From: Tetmemena sp. SeJ-2015
Lineage: Eukaryota > Ciliophora > Spirotrichea > Sporadotrichida > Oxytrichidae
Direction: 5' to 3'
Assembly (NCBI GenBank): GCA_027382625.1
Contig: JAJKFJ010024072.1
Coordinates: 1-20,900 of the forward strand
Length of the DNA stretch: 20,900 nucleotides
This document shows positions 19,001 through 20,900 of the stretch, one piece after another (positions within the stretch are counted from its first letter, which is position 1; every line of letters starts with the position of its first letter). The position numbers and the translations under genes are program-made. Under the pieces are notes generated by a model. It saw nothing but the letters and a program-made list of their open reading frames with translations. It was not told the origin of the DNA and did no database searches.

Positions 19001-20088
19001 AAATCAAAAGATACTTTACTATTTCTTTCAAATACAAGCAGTATACTTACGATCCTATGCTAAAGAAAAATTCCGTCATCCGCCCTCTTCCACTTGAGTC
19101 CGTTCTTCCCTCATTTGAAGGCCTTGAGTATAACTATGTCAGAGTGGAGATTGTCGATGACTATGAAAGAGTTGGCCAGTTCGCATTTAAGCCAGAGCTC
19201 CTAAAGGGAATAAAGCTGCCATTGTTTAATTTAAAGTAAAAATTGAAAGCCATGCTTTGACTTTCCTTCTTTCTAGTATTTGGGGATCCAAGACGTTGGC
19301 TACGATGATAAGGTCTTGCACGAGGTCACTTTTAAAAGAGTGTTGTTGAAAGTGCCACAAGCTTAGGAAGATATTGCAACTGAGTATCTAGATAAGAGAA
19401 TCAACGATTTCTTAAAGCTTCAGAGCAAGGAAATCTATGTTGAACTTCCTTTCTTGTAAATTATAATCTGATTAAGCAACTAATTTCAGAATAAAGAGAC
19501 TTAAAAATCAGCTTCCAATTAGAAATTTTGGATTATTGACCCTTATTGTTTACGAGGCCTTTCCTACTTTCTTCTAAAATAGAGAATACACGATCTCTGT
19601 TTATGGAGATGACATCACCAACGTTTACAAAACTCACAAGGAGAGATAGGGAATGGACTAGGAGAAGTATTAAATGATGACTAAGCGCATTCTTTACAAG
19701 CTGTAAGACTAAGGGTTCTTGCTCGACCATGACCACACCCAAGCTTTCGTGAGCTTTAATAAAGTAACAGATGTTCGCTTTGACTCATTTATTGTTTGAA
19801 TAATCTAGAGTTACATAATTTAAGTTTAACTCTCGCACTAACCAGTACTATAAAGTGTACTCAGTTGAATAAGATGTGTTGCCCTTGTCCATGATATCTT
19901 ACAAAAGAGATGGCTACCATTTCCATAACTTAGCAAAGAGATGCGCTAACATTCTCACAAGTTATCAAGTCAACCAAGAGGTCGTCTGTCTCAATCAAAA
20001 GTACCTTAATTTAAACTTATTGAATATAGTCTCAATTCCTCTCTTTTTGGAGTTATAGGTACTGTCTAATAGATTAGGATTGAAATGA
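16019..20088 (+). CDS. XRN1: Xrn1-type 5'-3' exoribonuclease
   Basis: About 1084 residues from the ATG at 16019 to the TGA at 20086. The start [16 protein letters not shown] is the invariant XRN N-terminus. Catalytic-domain motifs fall at Xrn1 positions: DLNGIVHNC (about 36), [13 protein letters not shown] (86), [16 protein letters not shown] (175), ADADLIM (207), GNDFLPSL (294). Later blocks are [42 protein letters not shown] and [14 protein letters not shown]. The enzyme degrades 5'-monophosphate RNA; the blocks after the catalytic core favour the cytoplasmic Xrn1 side over Rat1/Xrn2. Introns: 16110-16378 (unusually long), 16453-16496, 16862-16898 and 19456-19489. Nine IESs are listed. The junction at 18924-19034 is ambiguous, and the end of the frame lies only about 50 bp before an inverted repeat, so the C-terminus may be incomplete. 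Confidence 0.9.
16649..16695 (+). other. IES, pointer AGCTAA, 41 bp removed
   Basis: AGCTAA is at 16649-16654 and 16690-16695. Excision joins [11 protein letters not shown] to DSSMLKEKL, continuing the conserved RRFRSAK motif, and removes a TGA. Confidence 0.92.
17175..17223 (+). other. IES, pointer AATC, 45 bp removed, frame-neutral
   Basis: AATC is at 17175-17178 and 17220-17223. The frame stays open either way, but removal gives [18 protein letters not shown], matching XRN family sequence; retention inserts 15 residues there. Confidence 0.8.
17571..17656 (+). other. IES, pointer TTTGAC, 80 bp removed
   Basis: TTTGAC is at 17571-17576 and 17651-17656. Excision joins EEKLISFD to [14 protein letters not shown]. 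The unexcised frame stops at TGA at 17664. Confidence 0.85.
18034..18116 (+). other. IES, pointer TGACTTT, 76 bp removed
   Basis: The 7-bp repeat is at 18034-18040 and 18110-18116. Excision joins YFSDLNIDF to [12 protein letters not shown] and corrects the frame. Confidence 0.88.
18320..18356 (+). other. IES, pointer TAAGTT, 31 bp removed
   Basis: TAAGTT is at 18320-18325 and 18351-18356. Excision joins MYYKSKLKF to [15 protein letters not shown] 9-bp repeat TTATAAGTT overlaps these copies but is out of phase. Confidence 0.85.
18530..18558 (+). other. IES, pointer TATTTA, 23 bp removed
   Basis: TATTTA is at 18530-18535 and 18553-18558. Excision joins LDENISQLF to [15 protein letters not shown] and shifts into the frame carrying PYTPFQQLFSILP. 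It is the shortest element with a required frame change. Confidence 0.75.
18924..19034 (+). other. Ambiguous IES, two competing borders
   Basis: A perfect 11-bp repeat TCTTTCAAATA (18931-18941 and 19024-19034) would remove 93 bp but leaves the wrong phase for [17 protein letters not shown] downstream. A 3-bp AAT repeat (18924-18926 and 18994-18996) removes 70 bp and gives the right phase. An eliminated segment here is likely, because the retained frame meets TGA; its exact form is open. Confidence 0.5.
19212..19250 (+). other. IES, pointer AAAGC, 34 bp removed
   Basis: AAAGC is at 19212-19216 and 19246-19250. Excision joins [10 protein letters not shown] to [18 protein letters not shown], restoring an Xrn1-like GLKPxxFPS motif. 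An apparent TTTCTAG acceptor inside it gives the wrong phase. Confidence 0.88.
19787..19822 (+). other. IES or intron, 31 nt, pointer ATTTA
   Basis: ATTTA at 19787-19791 and 19818-19822 gives [19 protein letters not shown] intron at 19794-19824 of the same length gives [20 protein letters not shown] is a poor donor compared with the other introns here, so an IES is preferred. Confidence 0.65.
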
Positions 20089-20137
20089 ATTGCGTAAATG
20101 GTATAATTGAAATGAAGAACAGACTTACCTCTAATAT

Positions 20138-20212
20138 TTTGGCTGACTCGTTATAGAGAGAGAGAGAGAGTAGTAGTAGTAGTAGTAGTAGTACTATAAC
20201 GAGTCAGCCAAA
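20138..20212. repeat. Perfect 19-bp inverted repeat around (AG)7(TAG)7
   Basis: TTTGGCTGACTCGTTATAG at 20138-20156 is exactly complementary to 20194-20212. The 37-bp loop is seven AG units followed by seven TAG units plus TA. It could fold into a long hairpin. It sits at the border between AT-rich host-like DNA and the GC-richer segment to the right, so it may be an element end, a breakpoint or an assembly artefact. Confidence 0.9.
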
Positions 20213-20305
20213 TTATCTGGACCACGAGCCACCTCTCCTATTAAGTTTAATTCAATCATAACCGCCCGCTCTCTTAAATAATTAACGATCACCTTTTAAT
20301 CAAAG

Positions 20306-20900
20306 ATGCGGACCTCCACCTCTCAATTCTAACCGCCACTTCTAAATGACAAATCAACTAGCCAACCTACCTCGGTTTGCCCTTTGAGCAAGCCACCCAT
20401 CTCTCTAGACTCCCCGGGCTTTATTCTATCGGAACCTTCTACTCGGGGCACATGGAGCCCTTAAAATTCACAAATTTCGAATGAGAATGCAACAGCCACG
20501 CCATTCTCTACCAATTAAACAACTGTGGCATCCCAAGTTCAAGATAACCTCATCCATATTCCCGAGCCAATAAACTTCCAGCTCCCATTAATAAAGGTCA
20601 TCCCAATTAAAGAGGACCGTCTCCGCACAAATTCGCGCTTAAGTCCGAGCCCTTACTCAGACAGGTTCAAGCAGGAGCTGATTCCAGGATTGCAAGCGAT
20701 TATATCTAGCAGCTCTAACGACAATGAGGGAGAGCCCGACCGCCTAACACTCCTGAGATCGGCACTGGCTCGCGTAGAGGATGTATACAAGGCCTTGATG
20801 GTAGACCTCTATCGCAGGGACCCTTCCAGACTGCGGGACCTCAGCCGCCCTCACAGATGCTACCCTCGGATCCTCACACAACATCGCAGGCCAGGCTTGA
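20306..20900 (+). CDS. Unrecognised protein start, possible mobile-element ORF, runs off the right edge
   Basis: From the ATG at 20306, 198 codons run to the window end without TGA, using several TAA/TAG codons as Gln. The first 100 residues are rich in Pro, Ser and Thr and probably disordered. From about residue 130 the sequence turns helical and charged (LTLLRSALARVEDVYKALMV), then Arg-rich with HRCYPRILTQHRRPGL. Codons are C-rich and overall G+C is clearly higher than in every other gene here, as if of a different origin. I recognise no domain. A non-LTR retrotransposon or other transposon N-terminus is a guess from composition and context only. Confidence 0.45.

Noticed and set aside
1..20900. 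Bacterial or standard-code interpretation, with pseudogenes and frameshifts
   Set aside because: Dense in-frame TAA/TAG at non-random positions, GT-AG introns, and pointer-flanked inserts that restore conserved motifs are explained together by ciliate germline DNA, not by decay.
1..20900. CRISPR array, tRNA, rRNA or telomere repeat
   Set aside because: No regularly spaced repeats, cloverleaf or G4T4/C4A4 tracts were seen on either strand. The only tandem repeats are the AG and TAG runs in the hairpin loop.

Overview
This window looks like germline (micronuclear) DNA of a ciliate, most likely a hypotrich spirotrich of the Oxytricha/Stylonychia/Tetmemena type. Two things show it. First, every recognisable gene is readable only if TAA and TAG encode glutamine and TGA is the sole stop. 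Second, the reading frames are repeatedly broken by short AT-rich inserts flanked by 3-12 bp direct repeats. Removing each insert with one repeat copy restores both frame and conserved protein motifs. These are internal eliminated sequences (IESs) with pointers, lying between macronuclear-destined segments. The pointers are varied and mostly not TA, which argues against Paramecium; IESs inside exons argue against Tetrahymena. All segments found are in linear order and orientation, so the loci are interrupted but not scrambled.

Layout. (1) 1-163, minus: 5' part of a leucine-rich-repeat protein leaving the left edge. (2) 164-1963: no gene recognised. (3) 1964-5638, plus: a 1038-residue C2 plus coiled-coil protein resembling CCDC33, with 4 introns and 7 IESs. 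(4) 5757-13387, minus: a class I-like phosphoinositide 3-kinase of about 2060 residues, with 2 introns and about 23 IESs (22 to 24 depending on weak candidates); its 3' end lies 118 bp from that of gene 3. (5) 13388-14413: about 1 kb between divergent gene starts, with one doubtful small ORF. (6) 14414-15642, plus: a sterol methyl oxidase / fatty acid hydroxylase family protein, with 3 secure IESs and an unresolved N-terminus. (7) 16019-20088, plus: an Xrn1-type 5'-3' exoribonuclease of about 1084 residues, with 4 introns and 9 IESs. (8) 20138-20212: a perfect 19-bp inverted repeat around (AG)7(TAG)7. (9) 20306-20900: a different, GC-richer and C-rich sequence holding an open frame that runs off the right edge, possibly a mobile-element protein.

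The genes do not form a pathway. In hypotrichs such neighbours usually become separate gene-sized macronuclear chromosomes, so what links them is a shared dependence on DNA elimination before expression. Confirmed introns use GT-AG and are mostly 34-106 nt, which lets most IESs be told apart from introns. After removal of the proposed introns and IESs, the C2/coiled-coil, PI3K and XRN coding lengths are divisible by three. The PI3K total uses a 26-bp choice at one weak junction, and the XRN total uses a 70-bp choice at one conflicted junction. All protein calls come from motif recognition by eye.
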